In this document: positions 1-8,122 of the stretch, in pieces
Layout: every line of letters starts with the position of its first letter
Position numbering within the stretch: position 1 is the first letter of the stretch
Assembly (NCBI GenBank): GCA_002386465.1
Contig: DGIT01000152.1
Span: 1 to 18,847 of the forward strand
DNA from: Burkholderiales bacterium UBA4615
Lineage (GTDB): Bacteria > Pseudomonadota > Gammaproteobacteria > Burkholderiales > Burkholderiaceae_E
Direction: 5' to 3'
DNA length: 18,847 nt
Translations under genes and position numbers: made by a program
Notes under the pieces: model-generated
Told to the model about the DNA's origin: nothing
Databases searched by the model: none
What the model saw: only the letters and a program-made list of their open reading frames with translations

Positions 1-1
1 C

Positions 2-106
2 GGAGGCATCTTCACGACCGTGGTCGCCGAACACCGCAAACGTGGCTGGAAACCTGCGCCACGCGTCGACCTGGTCGACTTCCCCAAGGAACATTCGGTA
101 AGATAG
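2..106 (+). CDS. C-terminal end of an unidentified protein (partial)
   Basis: The frame starting at base 2 is open to a TAG at 104-106 and encodes about 34 residues, with GGIFTTVV near the start and ending in FPKEHSVR. Its codons show the same G/C-rich third positions as the following genes, while the other two plus frames look less coding-like. The 5' part lies outside the window. I do not recognise the family from this tail; it is basic and aromatic (RKRGWKP) and has no visible motif. It ends 29 bp before dapC, so it may belong to the same transcript. Confidence 0.5.
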   Translation, partial: GGIFTTVVAEHRKRGWKPAPRVDLVDFPKEHSVR

Positions 107-135
107 TCTTTAAATCATAGCGTTACGGGATTTTT

Positions 136-1335
136 TTGAACCACATTCTCAGCACACTGCCACCCTACCCGTTTGAGCGCCTGCGCGGCTTGCTCAAAGG
201 CGTGACGGCGGACGCGCGCCACGCACCGATCTCCATGTCGATCGGCGAGCCCAAGCACCCTGCCCCAACGCTGGTGCGCGAGGCGCTGGTGCAGGCGCTT
301 GACGGCCTGTCGGTCTATCCGCCCACCGCGGGGGGCGAGCCCATCCGTCGGGCGGTCGCCCAATGGCTGCAGCGCCGATACGGTCTGCCCTCGATTGACC
401 CGCTGCGTCAGGTGCTGCCGGTCAATGGTTCCAAGGAGGCGCTGTACGCCATCGCACAGGTGGCCATCGACGTGCGCGAAGGCGCGCCGCGCCCGGTGGT
501 GCTGCTGCCCAACCCCTGTTACCAGGTCTACGAAGGCGCGGCCCTGCTGGCCGGGGCCGAACCCTATTACGTGAATCAGGGCCCGCAGACCAACTTTGCG
601 CTGGACTGGGACGCCGTGCCGCAGGACATCTGGCCACGGGTGCAGCTGGTCTATGTGTGCTCGCCTGGCAACCCGGCCGGTGCGGTGGTGTCTCAGGAGC
701 AATGGGCGATGCTGTTCGAGCGCTCAGCGCGCCACGGTTTCATCATCGCTGCCGACGAGTGCTACTCCGAAATCTATCCGGACGACGCCGCACCGCCCGT
801 GGGCGCGCTGCAGGCCGCACACGCCGTGGGGCTTACCGACTTTGCGCGCCTGCTGGTGTTCTCGAGCCTGTCCAAGCGCTCGAGCCTGCCCGGTCTGCGG
901 TCTGGCTTCGTGGCGGGAGATGCCCAGCTGATCGAACGCTTCCTGCTGCTGCGCACCTATAACGGTGGCGCCATGAGCCTGACCGTTCAGGCCGCCTCCA
1001 CCGCAGCCTGGGGGGACGAAGCCCATGTGATCGACAACCGCAGGCTGTACCGCGCCAAGTTCAATGCGGTGGTCCCGGTGCTCTCGCAAGTGCTTCAGGT
1101 CCGTGCGCCCGATGGTGGCTTTTTCCTGTGGGCCGGCGTGCCCGGGGGCGATGACACCGCCTTCGTGCGCGACCTCTATGCTCAATATAATGTGCTGTTG
1201 CTGCCGGGCAGCTTCCTTGCGCGCACAGTCCAGGGCGTCAATCCCGGCGCGGGCTTCGTGCGCATCGCGCTGGTCGACCGCCTGGAAGCCTGCCTGGAAG
1301 CCGCCGAGCGCATCCGCGCCTTTGCCTCCCGCTGA
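136..1335 (+). CDS. dapC: Succinyldiaminopimelate transaminase (DapC)
   Basis: This PLP-dependent class I/II aminotransferase (399 aa) converts N-succinyl-2-amino-6-ketopimelate to N-succinyl-L,L-diaminopimelate, using glutamate, in cytoplasmic lysine/peptidoglycan precursor synthesis. Visible features are the N-terminal segment PYPFERLRGLL, typical of betaproteobacterial DapC, the CSPGNPAG substrate/PLP loop, the DECYSEIY segment with the PLP-contacting Asp and Tyr, and SLSKRSSLPGLRSGF, in which Lys247 is the expected Schiff-base lysine. FVRIAL near the end supplies the carboxylate-binding Arg. Length is normal. I take the TTG at 136 as the start: it gives the family N-terminus and has a weak ACGGGA ribosome site about 6 bp upstream. 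It lies 74 bp before dapD, the preceding enzyme of the same branch, which supports DapC over a generic aspartate aminotransferase. Confidence 0.93.
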   Translation: MNHILSTLPPYPFERLRGLLKGVTADARHAPISMSIGEPKHPAPTLVREALVQALDGLSVYPPTAGGEPIRRAVAQWLQRRYGLPSIDPLRQVLPVNGSKEALYAIAQVAIDVREGAPRPVVLLPNPCYQVYEGAALLAGAEPYYVNQGPQTNFALDWDAVPQDIWPRVQLVYVCSPGNPAGAVVSQEQWAMLFERSARHGFIIAADECYSEIYPDDAAPPVGALQAAHAVGLTDFARLLVFSSLSKRSSLPGLRSGFVAGDAQLIERFLLLRTYNGGAMSLTVQAASTAAWGDEAHVIDNRRLYRAKFNAVVPVLSQVLQVRAPDGGFFLWAGVPGGDDTAFVRDLYAQYNVLLLPGSFLARTVQGVNPGAGFVRIALVDRLEACLEAAERIRAFASR

Positions 1336-1409
1336 AGCGCCCATCCACGCGTCCCGTCTGCGCTTCGCCGCACTTTCGTCCTCATCCACCTCACTGCAAA
1401 CCGTCCGCC

Positions 1410-2231
1410 ATGAGCAACCTTCAGAGCACCATCGAGCAGGCCTGGGAACACCGCGCCGACATCAATCCCGGCAATGCACCCGCGCCTGTGCGCGAGGCGG
1501 TCGAACACCTGATCGCCGAGCTCAACACCGGCCGGTTGCGGGTTGCCGAAAAGTTCAAGGGCGAGTGGATCGTCCATCAGTGGATCAAAAAGGCGGTGCT
1601 GCTGTCGTTCCGGCTGGAAGACAACCGACCGATCGTGGCCGGCGACCTGCAGTTCTACGACAAGGTGCCCACCAAGTTCGATGGCTGGAGCGCGCAGGAC
1701 TTTGCCGCCGGCGGCTTTCGCGTGGTGCCGCCCGCTGTGGCGCGTCGCGGCAGCTACATCGCCCGCAATGTGGTGCTGATGCCCTCATACGTCAACATCG
1801 GCGCCTATGTCGATGAAGGCACCATGGTCGACACCTGGGCTACGGTGGGCTCGTGTGCTCAGATCGGCAAGAACGTGCATCTCTCGGGTGGCGTGGGTAT
1901 CGGCGGCGTGCTCGAGCCGCTGCAGGCCAACCCCACCATCATCGAAGACAACTGCTTCATCGGCGCGCGTTCCGAAGTGGTCGAAGGCGTGATCGTCGAA
2001 GAAAATTCGGTGCTTTCGATGGGGGTGTTCATCGGGCAGAGCACCAAGATCTACGACCGCGAGACCGGCGAAATTCTCTACGGTCGTGTGCCGGCGGGTT
2101 CAGTGGTGGTGCCGGGCTCCATGCCCTCGGGCGATGGCCGGGTGAGCCTGTACTGCGCGGTGATCGTCAAGAAGGTCGATGCTCAGACCCGCGCCAAGAC
2201 CGCCATCAACGATCTGCTGCGCGGCGACTGA
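1410..2231 (+). CDS. dapD: 2,3,4,5-tetrahydropyridine-2,6-dicarboxylate N-succinyltransferase (DapD)
   Basis: DapD transfers succinyl from succinyl-CoA to tetrahydrodipicolinate, the committing step of the succinylase branch of diaminopimelate synthesis. The 273-residue length is the family norm. The N-terminus (SNLQSTIEQAWEHRADINP) is the typical helical cap. From about residue 100 a left-handed beta-helix of imperfect hexapeptide repeats is visible: VVLMPSYVNIGAYVDEGTMVDTWATVGSCAQIGKN is split over several coils, followed by GGVGIGGVLEP and the external loop before VIVEENSVLSMGVFIG. It is expected to act as a cytoplasmic trimer. The ATG at 1410 has no strong Shine-Dalgarno, but the upstream 74 bp offers no better start. 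Its product feeds DapC upstream and DapE downstream. Confidence 0.97.
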   Translation: MSNLQSTIEQAWEHRADINPGNAPAPVREAVEHLIAELNTGRLRVAEKFKGEWIVHQWIKKAVLLSFRLEDNRPIVAGDLQFYDKVPTKFDGWSAQDFAAGGFRVVPPAVARRGSYIARNVVLMPSYVNIGAYVDEGTMVDTWATVGSCAQIGKNVHLSGGVGIGGVLEPLQANPTIIEDNCFIGARSEVVEGVIVEENSVLSMGVFIGQSTKIYDRETGEILYGRVPAGSVVVPGSMPSGDGRVSLYCAVIVKKVDAQTRAKTAINDLLRGD

Positions 2232-2284
2232 TTCAATCGGCCCCCCCTTCAAGATCTCCCTCCCCATTCGAGCCCGCCCACACC

Positions 2285-3499
2285 ATGGCCATGGATCGGC
2301 TGCTGACCCTGATGAGCGAGAAAAAGGCCTCAGACCTTTTTCTGTCGCCCGGGGCGGCCGTACAGATCAAGATCAATGGCGCCATGGCTGCGGTCAATCA
2401 GCAGCCACTCGAGCCAGCCTCGGTCGAGCATCTGCTGCGCGAAGTCCTGACCGAACGCCAATGGGCGCAGTTCGAGCAGGACAATGAACTGAACATCGGC
2501 TACGGCCTGCGCGGGGTGGGCAGCTTCCGGTTTTCGGTGTTTCGCCAGCGCGGCAGCGCAGCAGCGGTGGTGCGCTACATTCCGGGCGAAGTGCCGGGGT
2601 TCGACACGCTGGGTTTGCCCCCCTTCCTGACCGAAATGGTCATGGAAAAACGCGGACTGTTGCTGATCGTAGGCGCCACGGGTTCGGGCAAGTCCACCAC
2701 GCTGGCCTCGCTGCTCGACTACCGCAACCAGAACGCCTCAGGTCATATCCTGACCCTGGAAGACCCGATCGAGTACACCTTCAGGCATCGGCGATCGCTG
2801 GTGAACCAGCGCCAGATCGGCACGGACACCCAGGCGCTCGATGTGGCCTTGCGCAATGCGCTGCGTCAGGCCCCCGACTGCCTCATGATTGGCGAGATCC
2901 GCGACACCGATACCATGAGTGCCGCCATTGCCTATGCGCAGTCCGGGCACCTGGTGCTATCCACCCTGCATGCCAACACCGCCGCTCACGCACTCACTCG
3001 CATCCTCGGCTTTTATGCGCCTGAAAATCGCCGGGTGATGCTCTCCGACCTGGCAGCCACGTTGCGTTGCGTGGTGTCCCAACGGCTGCTGCCGGCCAAT
3101 GCCGGTGGGCGCATCGCCGCCGTCGAGATCCTTACTAATACCACCCTGATCTCCGAGCTCATCGAGCAGGGGCGCATTGGCGAAGTCCGCGAGGCCATGG
3201 AAAAGAGCCTGTCTCCGGGCTCGCAAACGTTCGAACGAGCCCTGGTGGATCTGGTGCGCAGCAATCAGGTCACCCTGGACGAAGCACTTGCCCAGGCCGA
3301 CTCCCCCACCAATCTGCTCTGGTTGCTGGAAAACGCCGAAGACCAGCCCCTGCCCGGGCGCGCCACCCCGGCGGCGAGCGCGCCGGCACGGCGGCCTGCG
3401 GCGCTGGGCGGCGGCGTTGCCGCACCTGGAGCCGACCTCGGTGGTACAGCACGCCCGTCAGAAGGCCCGTCGTTCTCCGGGTTCTCGATCAACCTGTGA
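2285..3499 (+). CDS. pilU: PilT/PilU-family type IV pilus retraction-type ATPase (PilU-like)
   Basis: The protein is 404 aa from ATG 2285; a second ATG at 2291 is an equally plausible start and neither has a clear ribosome site. An N-terminal PAS-like segment (SEKKASDLFLSPGAAVQIKING) precedes a RecA-like ATPase with Walker A GATGSGKST (Lys136), an Asp box LTLEDPIEYTF, Walker B MIGEIRD (Glu204) and a His box GHLVLSTLHANTA (His222, His229). This order is diagnostic of PilT/PilU hexameric motors. The C-terminal part lacks the PilT AIRNLIRE signature and ends in an Ala/Pro/Gly-rich tail from about residue 350, which favours PilU. PilU normally assists PilT in pilus retraction at the inner-membrane base. 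No other pilus gene is in the window. The gene lies in a lysine-biosynthesis run and shares one base with the next start. Confidence 0.88.
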   Translation: MAMDRLLTLMSEKKASDLFLSPGAAVQIKINGAMAAVNQQPLEPASVEHLLREVLTERQWAQFEQDNELNIGYGLRGVGSFRFSVFRQRGSAAAVVRYIPGEVPGFDTLGLPPFLTEMVMEKRGLLLIVGATGSGKSTTLASLLDYRNQNASGHILTLEDPIEYTFRHRRSLVNQRQIGTDTQALDVALRNALRQAPDCLMIGEIRDTDTMSAAIAYAQSGHLVLSTLHANTAAHALTRILGFYAPENRRVMLSDLAATLRCVVSQRLLPANAGGRIAAVEILTNTTLISELIEQGRIGEVREAMEKSLSPGSQTFERALVDLVRSNQVTLDEALAQADSPTNLLWLLENAEDQPLPGRATPAASAPARRPAALGGGVAAPGADLGGTARPSEGPSFSGFSINL

Positions 3500-3927
3500 T
3501 GAACGTGACTGCGCGCCTTTACGGTATCGACACCTGCGATCAGGTCCGCAAAGCCCGCAACTGGCTGCGCGCGCACCAGGTGCCCTTCGCCGTCCACGAC
3601 TTTCGCAAGGATGGATTGAGCGCCGAGCTGCTGGGTCACTGGATGTCGCACCTGCCCTGGGACGCCCTGCTCAATCGACGTGGGACCAGCTGGCGGCAGG
3701 TCGATCCGGCGCGCCGCGCCGCCATCGTCGACCAGTCAAGCGCCTGCGAACTCATGCTCCAGGTGCCCACACTCGTGCGCCGGCCGGTCCTTGAAATTGG
3801 CGACCGCATCCTCGTGGGCTTTTCGGAGCCGCTCTACCGCGGCCTGTTTGTGGGTCCGAGCGTGAGCCAGACCACCGACGCGGGCAACACGCTTCCCAAG
3901 CCCTCGACCGCATCCGATCAGGACTGA
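3499..3927 (+). CDS. Spx/ArsC-fold reductase-like protein (YffB type)
   Basis: This 142-residue thioredoxin-fold protein belongs to the ArsC/Spx superfamily. It opens with a beta strand and LYGIDTCDQVRKARNWL, placing the ArsC-like cysteine at Cys13 with Arg17 four residues on. FRKDGLSAELLGHW and LLNRRGTSWR follow, then the LVRRPVLEIGDRILVGFSE strand near residues 90-115 with the conserved basic pair. It closely resembles my recollection of E. coli YffB in length and motif order. Despite frequent labelling as arsenate reductase, YffB-type proteins are not established as arsenic-resistance enzymes, and no ars genes are present, so I assign no reaction. The start ATG at 3499 overlaps the TGA of the pilU-like gene (TGATG), indicating translational coupling. 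A GTG at 3496 is a less likely start. It ends 6 bp before dapE. Confidence 0.85.
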   Translation: MNVTARLYGIDTCDQVRKARNWLRAHQVPFAVHDFRKDGLSAELLGHWMSHLPWDALLNRRGTSWRQVDPARRAAIVDQSSACELMLQVPTLVRRPVLEIGDRILVGFSEPLYRGLFVGPSVSQTTDAGNTLPKPSTASDQD

Positions 3928-3933
3928 TCCACC

Positions 3934-5073
3934 ATGACCCCCTGTCCCGTACGCGAGCTGACCGAAGCCCTGATCCGCAGGCGCTCGGTCTTTCCGGAAG
4001 ACGCCGGCTGCCAGAGCGTGATCGCCGCGCGGCTGGCGCCGCTGGGCTTCGAGTGCGAACCGATGCGCTTCGGTGAAGTCGACAACCTGTGGGCGGTGCG
4101 TCGCGGTGCAAAGCCCGGTCCGTTGCTGGTCTTTGCGGGCCACACCGACGTCGTGCCCGCGGGCCCCAGGCAGTGGTGGCATGCCGATCCCTTCGAGCCA
4201 ACCGAGCGCGACGGACATCTCTACGGACGCGGCGCAGCCGACATGAAATCCTCGCTGGCCGCGATTGTCGTGGCGATCGAGGAATTCGTTGCCGCCCACC
4301 CGAACCACCCAGGATCGATCGGCGTCCTGCTCACCTCCGACGAAGAAGGTCCTGCCATCGATGGCACGGTGCGCGTCGTCGAGGCCCTGCAGGCGCGTGG
4401 CACGCAGATCGACTATTGCATCATCGGCGAACCCACTTCGGTCGATGCGCTTGGCGACATGCTTAAAAACGGCCGCCGGGGCTCGCTGCACGGCAAGCTG
4501 ATCGTCAAGGGTGTGCAGGGGCATGTGGCCTATCCGCATCTGGCGCGCAATCCCATCCACGATCTGGCACCGGCACTGGTGGCGCTGGTGGCCGAGCAAT
4601 GGGACAGCGGCAACGCTTATTTCCCGGCCACCACCTGGCAGGTCTCGAACCTGAATGCCGGCACGGGCGCCGGCAACGTCATCCCTGGCGAGGCCACCGT
4701 GAACTTCAACTTCCGGTTTTCCACGGCCAGCACCATCGAAGGACTGCAGTCGCGCGTCAAAGCCATTCTGGATGCGCATGGGCTCGACTATTCGCTCGAA
4801 TGGACAGTCTCCGGGCACCCGTTCCTCACCGAACGCGGCGCGCTGACCGATGCGATCGCCCAGGCCATTCGTGCCGAGACCGGCGTCGAGACCGAACTTT
4901 CCACCACCGGCGGAACATCTGACGGCCGCTTCATCGCCGCCATTGCCCGCGAAGTCATTGAATTCGGGCCGCATAACGGCTCGATCCACAAGACCAACGA
5001 GCATGTCGCACTGGCCAGCCTCGTGCCCATGAAAAACATCTACCGCGGCACGCTGGAGCGGCTGCTCAAATGA
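3934..5073 (+). CDS. dapE: Succinyl-diaminopimelate desuccinylase (DapE)
   Basis: DapE is a dinuclear zinc amidohydrolase of the M20 family that hydrolyses N-succinyl-L,L-diaminopimelate to L,L-diaminopimelate and succinate. The metal and catalytic residues are all visible: His70 in FAGHTDVVPAG, bridging Asp103 in GRGAADMK, the base and ligand pair Glu137/Glu138 in TSDEEG, Glu166 in IIGEPTS, and His352 in GSIHKTNEH. The numbering runs three ahead of the well-studied Haemophilus enzyme. The dimerisation (lid) domain spans roughly residues 180-290. At 379 aa it has normal length. Six bp separate it from the upstream gene, with GATCCACC before the ATG. With dapC and dapD it gives three enzymes of one pathway in this run. 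Confidence 0.97.
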   Translation: MTPCPVRELTEALIRRRSVFPEDAGCQSVIAARLAPLGFECEPMRFGEVDNLWAVRRGAKPGPLLVFAGHTDVVPAGPRQWWHADPFEPTERDGHLYGRGAADMKSSLAAIVVAIEEFVAAHPNHPGSIGVLLTSDEEGPAIDGTVRVVEALQARGTQIDYCIIGEPTSVDALGDMLKNGRRGSLHGKLIVKGVQGHVAYPHLARNPIHDLAPALVALVAEQWDSGNAYFPATTWQVSNLNAGTGAGNVIPGEATVNFNFRFSTASTIEGLQSRVKAILDAHGLDYSLEWTVSGHPFLTERGALTDAIAQAIRAETGVETELSTTGGTSDGRFIAAIAREVIEFGPHNGSIHKTNEHVALASLVPMKNIYRGTLERLLK

Positions 5074-5112
5074 CTTCGTCCGTGCGGCCCGCTGCACACT
5101 GAACGAGCGCGC

Positions 5113-6048
5113 ATGTCCGACCTGCCCCTGACCCGCCACGTTCCGTCTCGCGACGATGCCTTGCACAGCTTGCGCACCGTGCGCGACTGCGTGCGCTATG
5201 GCGCAACCCGCCTGCGCGCAGCCGAGGTAGCCCTGGGGCATGGCACAGACAACGCTTTCGACGAAGCAGTGTGGATGGTCCTGTGGTCGCTGCATCTGCC
5301 GCCCGATGCGCTCGAGCCGCATCTGGAGGCCCGACTCACCGCGCCTGAACTCGCCACGGTCGTGCAACTTATCGAGCGCCGCTGCACCGAACGCCTGCCA
5401 ACGGCTTATCTCACCGGCGAAGCCTGGCTGCGTGGGGTGCGCTTTCTGAGCGATCCGCGCGCCCTGGTGCCGCGCTCACCGATCGCCGAACTGCTCGACA
5501 GCGGCGCACTCGAAACCTGGCTGCCCGAGCCCGACGCCGCCTTGCGTGTCCTGGACCTGTGCACCGGCGGGGGCAGTCTGGCCATTCTGTGCGCTCTCAC
5601 CTGGCCACAGGCCGATGTCATCGGGGCCGACCTGTCCGATGCGGCGCTGGCGCTGGCGGCCGAGAATGTCGCCTTGCATGGTCTTGGGCAGCGCGTCACG
5701 TTCAAGCAAGGTCATCTGTGGGAACCGGTCGCCACGCAGCGCTTCGATGTGGTGGTCTGCAATCCGCCCTATGTCAACAGCGCCTCCCTGCGGGCCTTGC
5801 CGACCGAATACCGGCACGAACCCCAAGGCGCGCTGGCCGGTGGAACGGACGGCATGGACCTGGTGCGCGAAATCCTCGCAGGTGCCGCGGCACGGCTGAC
5901 CTCCGACGGCATCCTGGTCCTCGAAATCGGCCACGAAGCCCTGCACTTCGAGGCGGCCTTTCCGCGTCTGGAGTGCGTCTGGATGCCAGTCTCTCCTGGC
6001 GACGATCAGGTGCTGGTGGTGGAGCGCCGCGCGCTGGCGGCTCTGTGA
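5113..6048 (+). CDS. prmB: Ribosomal protein L3 N5-glutamine methyltransferase (PrmB)
   Basis: This SAM-dependent class I methyltransferase (311 aa) is of the HemK/PrmC family. An N-terminal helical domain occupies about residues 10-110, including the PrmB-like stretch LPTAYLTGEAWLRGVRF. The Rossmann SAM-binding motif is DLCTGGGSLAI (Asp148 to Ile158), followed by the acidic motif ADLSDAAL, and the catalytic glutamine-binding NPPY is at 217-220. PrmB methylates a glutamine of 50S protein L3 during ribosome assembly, whereas PrmC acts on release factors. PrmB is favoured over PrmC by the N-terminal domain (YGATRLRAAEVALGHGTDNAFDEA, split here) and by the RSPIAELL segment. It starts 39 bp after dapE and its TGA overlaps the GTG start of the ABC-F gene. 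Confidence 0.93.
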   Translation: MSDLPLTRHVPSRDDALHSLRTVRDCVRYGATRLRAAEVALGHGTDNAFDEAVWMVLWSLHLPPDALEPHLEARLTAPELATVVQLIERRCTERLPTAYLTGEAWLRGVRFLSDPRALVPRSPIAELLDSGALETWLPEPDAALRVLDLCTGGGSLAILCALTWPQADVIGADLSDAALALAAENVALHGLGQRVTFKQGHLWEPVATQRFDVVVCNPPYVNSASLRALPTEYRHEPQGALAGGTDGMDLVREILAGAAARLTSDGILVLEIGHEALHFEAAFPRLECVWMPVSPGDDQVLVVERRALAAL

Positions 6049-8051
6049 TCCGGCTGCGTCAGGTTACGCTGGCACGCGGCACCCGCATCCTGCTGCGTGA
6101 GGCCGACGCGGCCATTGCACCGGGCGAGCGCATCGCACTGATTGGCGAGAACGGCAGCGGCAAATCCACCCTGCTGGGTGCGCTGGCCGGTGAAGTGACC
6201 CTGGATGGCGGCGATATCGACATGCCTGCCCTGCGTATCGTGCGTCTGGAGCAAAGCCTGCCGCGCAGCGATTTGCCAGCCTGGCATTTTGTGATGCAAG
6301 CCGATCCGCAACTGATGCGCGCGCAGCATGCCCTGACCGAAGCCGAGGCCACCGACGACGGCGAAGCCCTGGCCCAGGCCCACGACGACTGGTTGCAGTG
6401 CGACGGCCCTTCAGCGCCCGCGCGTGCCCGCGAGCTGTTGCACGGGTTGGGCTTTTCCGCCACCGAAGCCGAGCGGCCGGTGGACCAGTTCAGCGGCGGC
6501 TGGAAGATGCGTCTGAATCTGGCGCGTGCCCTGATGGCGCCGGCTGATCTGCTCATGCTCGATGAGCCGACCAACCACCTCGACCTCGACGCCGTGCTGT
6601 GGCTCGAACGGCGCCTCATCCGCCGCGATGCCACCCTGATCGTGGTCTCGCACGACCGCGATTTCCTCGATCGCATCGCCACGGCCACGCTCAATATCGA
6701 ACAGGACACCCTGGTGCGCTACAGCGGCGGCTATTCAGCCTGCGAGCAGGCGCGGGCCGAGCGCGCCGCCCAGCGCCAGCGTGCGGTGGTCGCCCAGCAG
6801 GCACAGATTGCGCATCTGCATGCCTTCGTTGAGCGCTTCAGGGCCAAAGCCACCAAGGCCCGACAGGCGCAATCGCGTCTGAAGGCGCTCGAGCGCATTG
6901 AAGTGCTGGCGCCGCTGCGCGCCAGTCGCGGCGTCGACTTTGCGTTTGCACCGGTCGGCGACTGCCCCGACCCACTGGTGCGCATGGCCGACGTCTGCGC
7001 GGGATACCCCGGCGCAGACGGACAGGCTGCACACCCGGTGGTGACGCATGCCAGCCTGACCGTGGGGCGCGGTTCACGCATCGGCGTGCTGGGGCGCAAT
7101 GGCGCAGGCAAGACCACCCTCATTCGCACAGCGGTGGGCGAGCTTGCGCCGCTGTCGGGTGAGCTGCAGCGGGCACGCACGGTGCGGGTCGGCTACTTTG
7201 CACAGCAGCAGGTCGACGCGCTGCGGCCCGAGGCCAGCGCCTTGCTGCACATGCAGCGCCTGGCCCCCCAGGAGCGCGAGCAGGTGCTGCGCGATTGGCT
7301 TGGCCGCTTTGGCTTTCGCGGCGAAGACGCGACACGGCCGGTAGGCCCCATGTCAGGCGGCGAGCGCTCGCGACTGGCCCTGGCAATGCTGGTCTGGAGC
7401 AAACCTCAGTTGCTGGTGCTTGATGAGCCCACCAACCACCTGGATGCCACCACCCGCGACGCACTGGCCGATGCGCTGGCCGAGTTTGATGGCGCGCTGC
7501 TGCTGGTCTCGCACGACCGCTATCTGTTGCGGGCCACGGTCGATCAGTTCGTGCGGGTCGCTGACGGCAGCCTGGACGCCTTCGACGGCGACCTTGAAGA
7601 CTATGCGCAGTGGCTCACCCAGCGCGGGACGGAGCCTTCCGCACACAGCGCATCGGGCAGCCCAGGACACGCTGGCTCAGCAGGCGGGGCAAGCACGGCT
7701 AGTGGTTCAACTGCTCCAGGCGGGGCCACATCAGGGGCCTCAGTCAGCGCTGGGGGCACGCGTCGTGATGACCGCCGCGCCGCCGCCGAGCAGCGCGCAC
7801 AACGCGCCGCGCTGCGTCGTCCGATCGAAAAGCAGATGCAGGTGCTTGAGCAAAATTTGGCTAAAGCCGAAGCGCGCATCAGTCAGATCGACCTCAAACT
7901 GGCAAAGCCCGACGCTTACCGGGACAGCGCCGCCGCCAACGAGATGGCACGCGAACGGGGCACCCTGGTACGCGAACGAGAATCACTGGAGGAGGCCTGG
8001 ATGGAACTCGCCAGTCGGCTGGAATCACTGGACGAGTCGAACACCGCCTGA
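6045..8051 (+). CDS. yheS: ABC-F family ATP-binding protein (YheS-like)
   Basis: The product is 668 aa from a GTG start at 6045 that overlaps the prmB stop (GTGA). It is a soluble tandem ATPase without membrane segments. Domain 1 has GENGSGKST (Lys40), signature FSGGWKMRLNLA (Ser150) and Walker B LLMLDEPTNHLD (Asp173/Glu174). An interdomain arm linker runs to about residue 300 and contains RFRAKATKARQAQSRLKALERIE. Domain 2 has GRNGAGKTT (Lys356), MSGGERSRLALAML and Walker B Asp460/Glu461. A Gly/Ser/Ala-rich linker from about 529 to 575 leads to a charged C-terminal coiled coil (about 575-665). The overall plan matches E. coli YheS. ABC-F proteins of this kind bind the ribosomal E site and modulate translation, so coupling with prmB fits. 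The longer open frame upstream of 6045 is antiparallel to no gene but overlaps prmB out of frame, so I reject it. Confidence 0.93.
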   Translation: MIRLRQVTLARGTRILLREADAAIAPGERIALIGENGSGKSTLLGALAGEVTLDGGDIDMPALRIVRLEQSLPRSDLPAWHFVMQADPQLMRAQHALTEAEATDDGEALAQAHDDWLQCDGPSAPARARELLHGLGFSATEAERPVDQFSGGWKMRLNLARALMAPADLLMLDEPTNHLDLDAVLWLERRLIRRDATLIVVSHDRDFLDRIATATLNIEQDTLVRYSGGYSACEQARAERAAQRQRAVVAQQAQIAHLHAFVERFRAKATKARQAQSRLKALERIEVLAPLRASRGVDFAFAPVGDCPDPLVRMADVCAGYPGADGQAAHPVVTHASLTVGRGSRIGVLGRNGAGKTTLIRTAVGELAPLSGELQRARTVRVGYFAQQQVDALRPEASALLHMQRLAPQEREQVLRDWLGRFGFRGEDATRPVGPMSGGERSRLALAMLVWSKPQLLVLDEPTNHLDATTRDALADALAEFDGALLLVSHDRYLLRATVDQFVRVADGSLDAFDGDLEDYAQWLTQRGTEPSAHSASGSPGHAGSAGGASTASGSTAPGGATSGASVSAGGTRRDDRRAAAEQRAQRAALRRPIEKQMQVLEQNLAKAEARISQIDLKLAKPDAYRDSAAANEMARERGTLVRERESLEEAWMELASRLESLDESNTA

Positions 8052-8065
8052 GCCCACCGCTCTGT

Positions 8066-8106
8066 GCGCGGTAGAGGCCTATGCACTCCTCAGACCCCTA
8101 CCGCGC
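8066..8106. terminator. Inverted repeat between convergent genes, possible terminator
   Basis: GCGCGGTAG at 8066-8074 is perfectly repeated in inverted orientation as CTACCGCGC at 8098-8106, with a 23-nt loop. It lies 14 bp after the ABC-F stop codon and ahead of the microsatellite. No U-tract follows on either strand, so this is not a classical intrinsic terminator. A transcript-end stabilising hairpin or Rho-assisted stop is the most that can be inferred. Confidence 0.35.
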
Positions 8107-8122
8107 TGATCCTTCACTTAGG

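Noticed and set aside
3499..3927. Arsenate-resistance reductase
   Set aside because: The protein is YffB-like and no arsR, arsB or acr3 gene is nearby, so an arsenic role is unsupported.
3736..5367. 543-codon minus-strand open frame
   Set aside because: It is antisense to yffB-like, dapE and prmB, all with clear motifs; high GC content keeps the reverse frame free of stops.
5559..6044. Upstream extension of the ABC-F reading frame
   Set aside because: It overlaps prmB out of frame and encodes no family sequence; the ABC-F N-terminus begins at GTG 6045.
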